Below, in pieces: positions 1-7,690 of a stretch of 45,871 nt of DNA. The notes beneath the pieces were generated by a model, which saw only the letters and a program-made list of their open reading frames with translations, searched no databases and had not been told where the DNA came from. The number at the start of each line of letters is the position of its first letter. Position 1 is the first letter of the stretch. The DNA is from Candidatus Gastranaerophilales bacterium (GTDB lineage: Bacteria; Cyanobacteriota; Vampirovibrionia; Gastranaerophilales; Gastranaerophilaceae), in NCBI GenBank assembly GCA_944324225.1, contig CALUVL010000017.1, positions 1 through 45,871 of the forward strand, read 5' to 3'. The position numbers and the translations under genes were made by a program.

Positions 1-1226
1 CACAAGTTGATGTACCATTGGCCTTTATCTTTGTTTTCAACCGTCGGTACTGTTTCGTCTATATAATAATCTACTGTTGGCTTGGGTGGTTCTTCCGCCA
101 GCCAGTCGTTGTAATCCTGATTGTATAGGTCTTCGTTGAATTCTTTAAAGGCATATTCCATGTCCTGCTGGAAGGATTCCAACAAGGGTTTGCAATCATT
201 ATTATAATCCAGCCCTAATGTTCTGTAATTAGATATTACATAAAACATATCTATACATTTTTGTTTCAAAGTTTTCAATTGAGGTTCACCGCTTGCGTCC
301 ATATAGTAGTTATTCATTAAGGTAACAATATCTTTATCAGCTTGTGATAAAGCTGAATCATTCATTGCCTCTATGAGCTTTTGTTTCATTTCTTCATTTT
401 CTGCTGCATAAATTACATTATGCTCATCACATACAGCTTCTGAAACTGGTACCATTTCATCACTCATATTGTCACCATTAATAGCAGAATTATTAATTCT
501 GCCTGCATCTATTATTACATCTTGCCCAACAGTTGTTTTATACTCTTTAGGATATTTTGATGAATCAGCTACGTGTGAGTCAAAAGGCTCTGAATTTCCA
601 GTTTCTACAAGTTCCAGATCAATTAAATGAGCCAAAACATGCAGATAACAGCCGTCAGAGCTGCCCATAGCGGCATTATAACAGCTTGCCGAAGCTGCTC
701 TGAATGCTTTATACAATTCATTATTCGTTCCTGCTGTCCAGTATTTGTCTAATGTTGAATCCGGTTCTTTGGCTTTCCAGTCCTCGTATTCTTTATTGTA
801 TTCATCCCAGGCTACCTGCCATTCGGGGTTTTCTACCTGTATTGTTTCCCATTCGCCTTCCGGCGCAAGAACCCCGTATTTGTCCAGAAAATCGTACATG
901 TCTGTACTTGCTTCGTAGTTGGCCGCATCAAGTTCTGACACCAAAATCTGGCCGTGCTGGTTGATTATGCCGTACTGGTTTTTCAGTTCTCCATACTGGC
1001 TTAATGATACGCCCGTAAGCTTCTCGGTCATTTTGTTTCCGCTTGCATCGTAGGTCGAATACAGAAGCTCTGTTGAATTCAGGGCATCCATATACGCTGA
1101 ACTCGCTGCGGTTGTTTCATTCGCCAGTGATGTCTTGGCGGTCGTTATTGTCTGGCTCCGCAATTCATTATCTGATATTCTGCTTGTTATGCTTAGTAAT
1201 CTCGCCTGTGATGCCGATAAGCCCAT
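1..1226 (-). CDS. Hypothetical protein, C-terminus beyond window edge
   Basis: An open frame runs from an ATG at 1226 to the window edge, 408 codons without a stop. An AAAGG motif lies 8 bases before the ATG. The protein begins MGLSASQARLLSITSR and its first 45 or so residues look helical and amphipathic. It has no signal peptide or membrane segment. The rest is acidic and rich in Tyr, Trp, Glu and Asp, with two spaced Trp-rich stretches (around residues 125-150 and near residue 390). I do not recognise a named domain. The MGLS-type start recalls the protein encoded at 8756-10108 (MGLSEVSK), so both may belong to a clade-specific family. Function is unknown. The plus-strand frames overlapping it are antisense shadows. 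Confidence 0.75.
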   Translation of the reverse strand, partial: MGLSASQARLLSITSRISDNELRSQTITTAKTSLANETTAASSAYMDALNSTELLYSTYDASGNKMTEKLTGVSLSQYGELKNQYGIINQHGQILVSELDAANYEASTDMYDFLDKYGVLAPEGEWETIQVENPEWQVAWDEYNKEYEDWKAKEPDSTLDKYWTAGTNNELYKAFRAASASCYNAAMGSSDGCYLHVLAHLIDLELVETGNSEPFDSHVADSSKYPKEYKTTVGQDVIIDAGRINNSAINGDNMSDEMVPVSEAVCDEHNVIYAAENEEMKQKLIEAMNDSALSQADKDIVTLMNNYYMDASGEPQLKTLKQKCIDMFYVISNYRTLGLDYNNDCKPLLESFQQDMEYAFKEFNEDLYNQDYNDWLAEEPPKPTVDYYIDETVPTVENKDKGQWYINL

Positions 1227-1387
1227 CTTTCAGACCTTTCCGTTTGTAATATTTAATTTTAAATACGGCTTTTTCTGCAAATATCTTGAATTATATCAGA
1301 ATTTTTCTTTAAAATTTTACAAAAATTTACAAATTTTCCAAATCTTAAAATATTTGCCCTTCTAAGATTTACTGATACCATGAAGGT

Positions 1388-3103
1388 ATGATAAAAATTT
1401 TTATGATTTCTGACAGAAAAAATATCATTGAACGTTACGAGAATTTATGTAATGAAAATTCTTATACTTTTAACTCGTCCGCAGATGTTAAAATAATCAC
1501 TGATCTTCTGGATGCAGAAATCCAAGATATTGTTCTCCTTGACAATGATTCTGAAAACATTAGCACTAAAGAAATTCTCAAAAAAATTAAACCTTTTTGC
1601 GAAAACTCTATTCTTATACTTATTGCAGGGAAAAAAGAGGTTGAAAAAGAAATTTATAAATCTGTAAATTCTATAATTACAGAAGACTTTACGGATACAC
1701 TTGTGTTGTCTGCCTTGAATATAAATTTAAGAGCCAAAAATTCACTCAAAAAACTTGCAGATACAAACAAAGACCTTGCCGCAAGCCTGTATAGACAGAA
1801 TACTCTCTACGGTATCAGTTCACAGTTTGCAAGCACTTTAGACAAAGAAAAACTTTTTGAATTTATGATTGAAGGTCTTGATAAAACTTTAAGTTTTTCG
1901 CTTGCCTGCACGCTTTCATTTTGTTCAGGGAAAGAGCCTGTTTTAATCCTTAACTCGCTTTACGAAATTTCGGAAGAACTTCTTGACGCAATTAAGGTAA
2001 GAACTATTTACAACTATAATTCACTTTTTGAAAGCGGGAATGCGCCTTTTAAACTCAGTGAAAACTCGCTGAAAGTTGTAAAATACGTAAAATATCCTGC
2101 AAGCAGATTCAACTTTACGCTTTTCAGGTTTGATACAATGTTTTCACCTATTGCTTTAGGCGAAACTTTTTATGGCTGTACGGAGGTTTTTAAAGAAAAA
2201 CAATTTACATCAGAGGATTCAAAATGTTTCCAGACAATCGTTCAGCAGGTAACTTTGCCATTAAAAAATGCATCGCTTTATCAGGAAATTATTGAAACAA
2301 ACAAAAAGCTTGAACATCTTGAAAAATTAAAATCAGAATTTATTTCGATAGTTTCACACGAGCTCAGAACGCCACTAACTTCTATTAAAAATTCACTGGA
2401 TATCTTATTAAGCGGGAAGTGTGGAGATGTAACAGAAACTTCCGAAAAATTTTTGTCTATGGCAAAAAGAAATGTCACAAGACTATCTGGAATTATCAAT
2501 GACCTTCTTGACATTTCTAAAATTGAAGCCGGCAAAATGGACTTCCATTTTAAACCGGTTTCGGTCAATTCGGTTATAGATTATGTAAGATCTGCGCTTT
2601 CAGGACTGGCAAAAGAAAAATCTCTTGAACTCATTCTCGAAACAAAAGATAATTTGCCCGAAGTTATGGCTGATTCACAAAGGCTTGAACAGGTATTAAC
2701 CAATCTTCTTTCTAATGCAATTAAATTCACACCTGAAGGCAAAAAAATTACATTGAAATCTGAACTTAAAAATGCTTCTGATATCAAATATCATGCCTGT
2801 TTTGCAGAAAGCATGAAAAATTTAAGCGGAGATTATGTTGTTGTTTCTGTAGAAGATGAGGGCATCGGAATTGCAGAAAATGAATTTTTGCACGCTTTTG
2901 ACAAGTTTGCGCAGATAGAAAATTCACTCTCACGTAAAGTAGGTGGTTCAGGCCTCGGGCTTCCGATTGCAAAACAGCTTCTGGAAGCCCATAACGGCGC
3001 TATCTGGTGTGACAGCGAGCTTAATAAAGGGTCTAAATTTCACTTTGCAATTCCTGTTGACACCGCCAAAGCAGAACAATCTGAAATGCTTAGTATAAGT
3101 TAG
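1388..3103 (+). CDS. Sensor histidine kinase with receiver-like N-terminus and GAF-like region
   Basis: A 571-residue soluble kinase. Residues 1-115 resemble a receiver fold with an Asp at 52 (LLDND), but the N-terminal acidic pair is reduced to a single Asp (ISDRK), so it may be non-canonical. Residues about 135-300 look like a GAF-type sensory region. The H-box SHELRTPLTS puts the phosphorylated His at 324. The N-box (NLLSNAIKF, about 439-447), G1 (EDEGIGI, about 489-495), F-box (FDKFAQ) and G2 (GGSGLGLP, about 519-526) complete a HATPase domain. There is no membrane segment, so it should sense a cytoplasmic signal. The ATG at 1388 follows GAAGG closely. The likely partner is the response regulator at 4050. 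Its 3' end overlaps the convergent gene at 3090 by 14 bases. Confidence 0.93.
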   Translation: MIKIFMISDRKNIIERYENLCNENSYTFNSSADVKIITDLLDAEIQDIVLLDNDSENISTKEILKKIKPFCENSILILIAGKKEVEKEIYKSVNSIITEDFTDTLVLSALNINLRAKNSLKKLADTNKDLAASLYRQNTLYGISSQFASTLDKEKLFEFMIEGLDKTLSFSLACTLSFCSGKEPVLILNSLYEISEELLDAIKVRTIYNYNSLFESGNAPFKLSENSLKVVKYVKYPASRFNFTLFRFDTMFSPIALGETFYGCTEVFKEKQFTSEDSKCFQTIVQQVTLPLKNASLYQEIIETNKKLEHLEKLKSEFISIVSHELRTPLTSIKNSLDILLSGKCGDVTETSEKFLSMAKRNVTRLSGIINDLLDISKIEAGKMDFHFKPVSVNSVIDYVRSALSGLAKEKSLELILETKDNLPEVMADSQRLEQVLTNLLSNAIKFTPEGKKITLKSELKNASDIKYHACFAESMKNLSGDYVVVSVEDEGIGIAENEFLHAFDKFAQIENSLSRKVGGSGLGLPIAKQLLEAHNGAIWCDSELNKGSKFHFAIPVDTAKAEQSEMLSIS

Positions 3104-3872
3104 TGTTTTTATTTAAAAAGCTGCCCGCATCAAGGAGTTTTCCATTTTGGATAAACATATCGGCAACCTCACCGACAGAATTCATATTGTCTTGAACTTT
3201 GGACATCGGAACTTTGCTTAAAACCAAATCATCCAAGGCAAAATAAGCCTTTTCGCCTATTTTATCAAGGATTTCTTTTACAAGTGAAATTCTCTTCGGA
3301 TCAGCATCTTCATTTATTACACTCCTTGTCAATAACATAAAATCCCGTTGGTTATCATATGTCATTGGATTTGGGTGGGATAATGTTTCTTTTGCAAAAA
3401 TTTCCACAAGTGGCTTTGCTGCTTTGAAGTGTTCTGCAACCTTTTTATTTTCCAGCACACCGCCAGTGGTCTGCCATAAGAAATATTTTGAAGTAATTGA
3501 ATCAGTATTATTTATAACTTCCTGCGCAAAATCAAGTGCATTAGGATTTTCTTTTGAGGCTCTCGGAAAAATATCCAGCAATACACCGAGCAACGACTTT
3601 CCGGCACTGGTTTGCCCTTTTAAATTTATATCTGTCGGAAGCAGTGAATGTCTGTTTGCAAGTTCAATTGTGTCAGCAACAAGTCCGAAGTGTTTTGGCT
3701 GCATATCTTTTAAATGCGGAAGAAATTCTTTAACTTCAGGATTGTTTTTTGCCCAGAGTTTGATTGTTTCCTGTAATTCTTCCGTTGTTCTTGTATCTGC
3801 AGTACGCTTTACTGCTCCTAAATGCTGCCATCCGCCAAATCTTGTTAGTGGTGTGGTTAATTTTACTGCCAT
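3090..3872 (-). CDS. Hypothetical protein
   Basis: A 260-residue soluble, helix-rich protein starting MAVKLTTPLTRFGG. The start at 3872 is chosen over a Met five codons upstream because AAAGGAG sits 5 bases before it. No signal peptide, membrane helix or known catalytic motif is visible. The body looks like repeated alpha-helical segments. I recognise no family. It lies between the kinase and the response regulator but on the opposite strand, so any link to signalling is only positional. Confidence 0.72.
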   Translation of the reverse strand: MAVKLTTPLTRFGGWQHLGAVKRTADTRTTEELQETIKLWAKNNPEVKEFLPHLKDMQPKHFGLVADTIELANRHSLLPTDINLKGQTSAGKSLLGVLLDIFPRASKENPNALDFAQEVINNTDSITSKYFLWQTTGGVLENKKVAEHFKAAKPLVEIFAKETLSHPNPMTYDNQRDFMLLTRSVINEDADPKRISLVKEILDKIGEKAYFALDDLVLSKVPMSKVQDNMNSVGEVADMFIQNGKLLDAGSFLNKNTNLY

Positions 3873-3990
3873 GTTGACTCCTTTCAAGTTATTTTATTAT
3901 AAAACCGCACAAGATTTTTTTTGACAGTATGCTAAAGAAAAATAAATATTTTTGCCAAAATTTTAAAACATTAACAAATTTTAACAATAC

Positions 3991-4017
3991 ATGACACCTT
4001 TTTTAATATGCTATAAT
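3991..4017 (+). promoter_or_regulatory. Sigma-70-type promoter for the response regulator/PilB-like pair
   Basis: ATGACA at 3991-3996 (5 of 6 matches to TTGACA) lies 15 bases before a perfect TATAAT at 4012-4017. The TGC just upstream makes an extended -10, which tolerates the short spacer. Transcription would start near 4024, about 25 bases before the ATG at 4050. Confidence 0.7.
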
Positions 4018-4049
4018 ACTTTTATAGATTAATTTACACAGAGGAAAAT

Positions 4050-4421
4050 ATGAAAAACATTCTTATTGTTGATGATGAACAGGATATCGTAGAAAGTTTG
4101 AAATTTGTACTGGAAACAGCAGGTTACAACTGTTATACAGCTTTTGACGGCGAGGAAGGCTTAAGACTTGCTAAAAAAATAATGCCTGATTTAATAATAC
4201 TCGATGTTATGATGCCAAAAATTAACGGATATAAAATCAGCAGGCTTTTGAAATATGACAGCAAATATAAAAACATTCCTATCCTGATGATTACGGCTCG
4301 TTCTCAGGAAGAAGATAAGCTTATCGGAGAAGAAACAGGCGCCGACGAGTATATTACAAAACCCTTTGACCTTGATGATGTCTTAAAACAAGTCGAAAAA
4401 TATTTAGGTAAAGAAAATTAA
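4050..4421 (+). CDS. Single-domain response regulator (CheY/PilG type)
   Basis: A 123-residue stand-alone receiver domain with no output domain. The acidic pair is Asp8-Asp9, the phospho-acceptor is Asp52 (LILDVMMP), the switch Thr is Thr82 (MITAR) and the conserved Lys is Lys104 (TKPF). It should act by binding a partner after phosphorylation. GAGGA precedes the ATG. Its stop overlaps the start of the PilB-like gene by one base (TAATG), so the two are probably translationally coupled. That suggests it controls a pilus or secretion-like machine, as PilG/PilH do elsewhere. The histidine kinase at 1388 is a candidate phosphodonor. Confidence 0.92.
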   Translation: MKNILIVDDEQDIVESLKFVLETAGYNCYTAFDGEEGLRLAKKIMPDLIILDVMMPKINGYKISRLLKYDSKYKNIPILMITARSQEEDKLIGEETGADEYITKPFDLDDVLKQVEKYLGKEN

Positions 4422-5809
4422 TGGAAACCGTAACTAACAAAACACTTGAAAAATTAAAATATGACCTTGTAAGAGCAGGACTTATACAATATGAAACTCT
4501 TGAGCAAGCGCAGGAAATAGCAAATGCACAAAATATAAATATCGGTCAGGCGCTTATTAATTCAGGAATGCTGACGGAAGATGTACTTATCAAATTTCTT
4601 GAAACCAAACTTCACACTCCGTTTGTTAATCTGGAGGATTACAGTCTGGATCCGAAGTGTTTGAAATACATCAACTATACCGATGCAAAAAGATTTAAAA
4701 TTTTACCTTTATTTAAAATTGAAGATACTTTAACTGTTGCAATGGCCGATCCTCTTGATTTGTTTGCAATAGACAGAATAGTAGAATCCGCGGAATGCAC
4801 TATAGAGCCTGTTCTTGCTTCCGAATCAGTTATCCTGAAAAAAATTGATGAATATTACCCGAACGACACAATTGTAGGTGAGATCTATACATCTTCCCAA
4901 TCTGAAGGCTTCGACTGGAGAGATGAACTTCATAGCGAAGACTTGTCAGATTTACATATACAAAAAATCATACGTTCTATTCTTAAACAAGCTATCATTG
5001 AAGAAGTTCACGAAGTTCTTTTTCAAAGACAGGATGACGGATTAGGAGTAAATTTCAAAAAAAACGGAGATATTCTAAACAAAGGAACAATTCCATCTGT
5101 CCTTACACTGTCGTTTACAGCAAAGCTTAAGACTTTAGCTGATCTGGATCCTTCGGTAAGTGAAGTGCCACAGCTTGGGAAATTAAATTTTAAAGTGGAT
5201 GAGATAGCTCTTGTTGCAAGTGTTTCTACATTTCCGACTATTATGGGCGAGAGAATTTTTCTCAAAATTTACAAACCACCTAAAGCTTTAAATAAAATTA
5301 TTACAAATGACACTCAACTTAAAGTGGTAAAAAAAGCGCTTGATATCCCGGGAGTAATACTTGTTTGCGGTTCACCTCTCAGCGGAAAAACCCATGTTAT
5401 TTATTCACTGCTTATGGAATGTGCACAAAAGAACAGCAACAAAAATATTATGACACTAGAAAGTATTGCAAAATACAATCTTCCAAATATTAACCAGTGC
5501 GAATTGAATGAAAATATCGGCTTTAACATGGATAAAGCTTCAAGGTTTATTGAATTTCAGTCCCCTGATATTATCTATCTTGAAGGAATTAAAAACAAAG
5601 AATCTTTTGATTATTTTTCAAGTCTTGTTTACGACGACAAAACTGTTATTATGGAATTTCTTGCAAATAACATGGATGAATTACGTAACAAAATGGCAAT
5701 TTCTGATTTTGAAACGCTCAAATCAATTATCAGCTGCATAATTTTCATTCACTCCAAAAATAGCGTTGAAGTCTTTGATAAAACAACAGCACAAAAATAT
5801 CTGGCATAA
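4421..5809 (+). CDS. Degenerate PilB/GspE-family ATPase
   Basis: A 462-residue protein. Residues about 10-150 match the MshEN/GspE N-terminal domain (LIQYETLEQA, then IGQALINSGMLTE). Residues about 175-450 align with the hexameric secretion ATPase core. The Walker A-like loop is GSPLSGKT (317-324). The Asp box is eroded: TLESIAKY where TLEDPVEY is usual. The Walker B region reads DIIYLEGI (383-390) instead of DIILVGEI. The usual His-box segment (LSTLHTND) is replaced by MEFLANNMDE, and the four-Cys zinc site is absent. It may bind nucleotide but is unlikely to be a normal assembly motor. A regulatory pseudo-ATPase partnered with the response regulator is one possibility (inference). Confidence 0.85.
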   Translation: METVTNKTLEKLKYDLVRAGLIQYETLEQAQEIANAQNINIGQALINSGMLTEDVLIKFLETKLHTPFVNLEDYSLDPKCLKYINYTDAKRFKILPLFKIEDTLTVAMADPLDLFAIDRIVESAECTIEPVLASESVILKKIDEYYPNDTIVGEIYTSSQSEGFDWRDELHSEDLSDLHIQKIIRSILKQAIIEEVHEVLFQRQDDGLGVNFKKNGDILNKGTIPSVLTLSFTAKLKTLADLDPSVSEVPQLGKLNFKVDEIALVASVSTFPTIMGERIFLKIYKPPKALNKIITNDTQLKVVKKALDIPGVILVCGSPLSGKTHVIYSLLMECAQKNSNKNIMTLESIAKYNLPNINQCELNENIGFNMDKASRFIEFQSPDIIYLEGIKNKESFDYFSSLVYDDKTVIMEFLANNMDELRNKMAISDFETLKSIISCIIFIHSKNSVEVFDKTTAQKYLA

Positions 5810-5835
5810 TCCTGCAGTCATTAATAACTTTTATG

Positions 5836-6540
5836 CTAAAATCTTAGTGGATAATCTTTTGGAATTTTCCAGCCGTTATGTTGTATCAAAGCAGCACAGT
5901 ATGCTCTTTCATTGCTTACAATCTGCTGGCAACCTAATGAAGGATTATTTTTCAACATTTCAACTGTTCCGTCCCATCCATGCATATATGGCTCAACACC
6001 TTTTTTATAATGATATTTCGTTTCTTTAGCATAAGGAGCAAATAGAAACGTAAAATATTTTACTCCAGAAAGTTCCATGTTATTTTTTATTGCTCCACTT
6101 TCAGCATCAGTCTGATAATTCTCAAAAGTACCGGCATCCGGCCAAAATTGAAAACTTGCACCTCCTATTAACACCAGAGAACCATCAGGCATATAAACCA
6201 TTACCTTCCCAGTTTTGTCATTTATTTGAATATGAGAATATTTTATATATTTCTTCAAATAAATATCAAACCACTCAGAAGGCATAAGCTTGCCTTCTGA
6301 AGCTTCTTCAGAATCATAAGCATTACCCATAACATCCCAGTATTCTTTTGGTCCATGCTCCACTTCTGACATTGTTATGGCTGTATTTATAACAGAATAA
6401 AATCTGGCAAGTCTGGTTTCTGTAACAGTCTTTCTATAGTGTGACGTCAAATGCGGAATTGTCAATGCGGCAACCAATCCGATTATACCTATAGTTATCA
6501 AAACCTCTGCCATAGTAAAACCTTTATTTATTTTATTCAT
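5836..6540 (-). CDS. Type IV pilin-like (prepilin) protein
   Basis: A 234-residue prepilin-like protein. The leader MNKINKG is short and basic. Cleavage is expected after Gly7, leaving FTMAEVLITIGIIGLVAAL with the conserved Glu5 of the mature helix. The Tyr-Arg-Lys after the helix and a variable globular domain follow. The C-terminus ends NGWKIPKDYPLRF and resembles the tail of the pilin at 22714. AAGGAG lies 6 bases before the ATG. It is divergent from an XRE regulator gene with a perfect palindrome between them. The likely processing enzyme is the PilD homologue at 35940. Whether it is a pilus subunit, minor pilin or pseudopilin cannot be told from sequence. Confidence 0.9.
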   Translation of the reverse strand: MNKINKGFTMAEVLITIGIIGLVAALTIPHLTSHYRKTVTETRLARFYSVINTAITMSEVEHGPKEYWDVMGNAYDSEEASEGKLMPSEWFDIYLKKYIKYSHIQINDKTGKVMVYMPDGSLVLIGGASFQFWPDAGTFENYQTDAESGAIKNNMELSGVKYFTFLFAPYAKETKYHYKKGVEPYMHGWDGTVEMLKNNPSLGCQQIVSNERAYCAALIQHNGWKIPKDYPLRF

Positions 6541-6561
6541 AAATAACTCCTTAATTCATTC

Positions 6562-6577
6562 GGACATAATTATGTCC
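6562..6577. promoter_or_regulatory. Perfect 16-bp palindrome between divergent pilin and XRE genes
   Basis: GGACATAATTATGTCC equals its own reverse complement. It lies in the 68-base gap between the pilin start (6540) and the XRE start (6609). A TATAAT at 6585-6590 could serve the XRE gene, and the palindrome covers the position of its -35 element (GGACA). This fits an operator for autorepression and control of the pilin. The binding protein is inferred. Confidence 0.65.
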
Positions 6578-6608
6578 ACACATATATAATAACCTATATC
6601 ATGAGAAT

Positions 6609-6899
6609 ATGCAAGTTTCTCAAAAAACAAAAAATAGAGAATTTCTTCAAGCCTTAGCTAAAGTTTTGAACAAATTACGCAGTGAAAGCAAACGCTCAGC
6701 CAGATCCATTGCTTATGAAATTAATATGTCAAAAACTACATTGCTTCTAGCTGAAACGGGTAAACTTGACCCACAAATCACTACGTTTTGCAAAATTGCA
6801 GAAGCTTTTTATCTTAAACCGGAAAATCTTTTACAAATGGTCTACAAAGAACTGCCACCAAATTGGTCAATCATTGAAGATAGCATTGATTCTCCCTAA
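6609..6899 (+). CDS. XRE-family helix-turn-helix regulator
   Basis: A 96-residue protein with one Cro/CI-type HTH at about residues 13-66 (RSIAYEINMSKTTLLLAETG, then ITTFCKIAEAFYLKPENLL). No Shine-Dalgarno precedes the ATG. The TATAAT at 6585-6590 would put the transcript start only about 12 bases upstream, so the message may be nearly leaderless. It is divergent from the pilin at 5836-6540 across the palindrome at 6562-6577 and is the obvious candidate regulator. Its 3' end overlaps the convergent MlaE-like gene by 4 bases. Confidence 0.88.
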   Translation: MQVSQKTKNREFLQALAKVLNKLRSESKRSARSIAYEINMSKTTLLLAETGKLDPQITTFCKIAEAFYLKPENLLQMVYKELPPNWSIIEDSIDSP

Positions 6900-7630
6900 A
6901 TAATATAAAAAATCAAATTTATTATAAAATCGGCAATAAGCATATAAACAGTTGATAAAATTGCGGCCTGCGTAGTAGAAATACCTACTTCTTTAGCTCC
7001 GCCTTTTGTTTCATATCCCTGTGTTGCACAAACAAGTGCAATTAAAGCACCGAAAATTGAAGCCTTTAAAAGGCTTATATAAATATCCTTTGTACTCAGC
7101 CATGCCCAGACCGAATACATATACCTTGCAGGATGCAAATCTATGGTTAAATTAGAAACAAACATTCCTCCGATGGTCCCGATGAATTCAGCAAGCAAAA
7201 CCACCATAGGTACAGTAATAGCTGCCGCAATAATTCTTGGAGCAAAATAATACCCTACAGGATCGACTTTCAACGTTTTCATTGCATCAACCTGACTTGT
7301 AACCTGCATATTTGCAATCTCCGCCGAAATTGCGGTTCCAGCTCTTGCACCAATTGCAAGGGCCACAAACCCCGGAGCTATTTCTCGTATCAGAACAATA
7401 ACAATTGTTCCACCTATATAAGCTTCTGCCCCACTCATTAAAAACTGCTTTGAAACCTGAATAGTAATAACAGCAGCCGAAATAAATGCTATGATTAAAG
7501 AGATAGGCAATGAATCATAACTTATTGATGCAGCCTTGCTGATGACTTCAGAAAACCTTAATTGTCCTGTCAGAAGATACTTTAGACTCTTTATTAAATT
7601 TTGAACACACAACCCTAAAAATTCTATCAA
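6896..7630 (-). CDS. MlaE-family ABC transporter permease
   Basis: A 244-residue membrane protein with about five or six hydrophobic segments. It carries the MlaE signature region IREIAPGFVALAIGARAG followed by ISAEIANMQVTSQVDAM. This family is the permease of phospholipid/lipid transport ABC systems (MlaE, or TGD1 in plastids). The start is a TTG at 7630 with GGTG upstream; no better ATG precedes the first membrane segment. The ATPase and the MCE substrate-binding partner are not in this window, so the gene is solitary here. A hairpin at 7658-7682 separates it from ilvE upstream. Confidence 0.9.
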   Translation of the reverse strand: MIEFLGLCVQNLIKSLKYLLTGQLRFSEVISKAASISYDSLPISLIIAFISAAVITIQVSKQFLMSGAEAYIGGTIVIVLIREIAPGFVALAIGARAGTAISAEIANMQVTSQVDAMKTLKVDPVGYYFAPRIIAAAITVPMVVLLAEFIGTIGGMFVSNLTIDLHPARYMYSVWAWLSTKDIYISLLKASIFGALIALVCATQGYETKGGAKEVGISTTQAAILSTVYMLIADFIINLIFYII

Positions 7631-7657
7631 TTAAATTCACCGTATATTTTTTATAAA

Positions 7658-7682
7658 CAGCCTCCCGTAAGGTGGGAGGCTG
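7658..7682 (-). terminator. Hairpin after ilvE
   Basis: A perfect 9-bp stem (CAGCCTCCC / GGGAGGCTG) with a 7-base loop lies just 3' of ilvE on the minus strand. The following T tract is short (TTTAT), so termination may be partial and some transcript may continue into the MlaE-like gene. Confidence 0.6.
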
Positions 7683-7690
7683 AAATATTT

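Noticed and set aside
704-1365. Three plus-strand open frames of 68-86 codons
   Set aside because: They lie antisense to the 408-codon minus-strand frame, have no ribosome binding sites and odd composition. The minus frame has normal protein composition and an RBS.
3424-3924. 166-codon plus-strand frame
   Set aside because: It is antisense to the well-supported hypothetical gene 3090-3872, with Cys/Ser/Phe-rich shadow composition and no recognisable protein.
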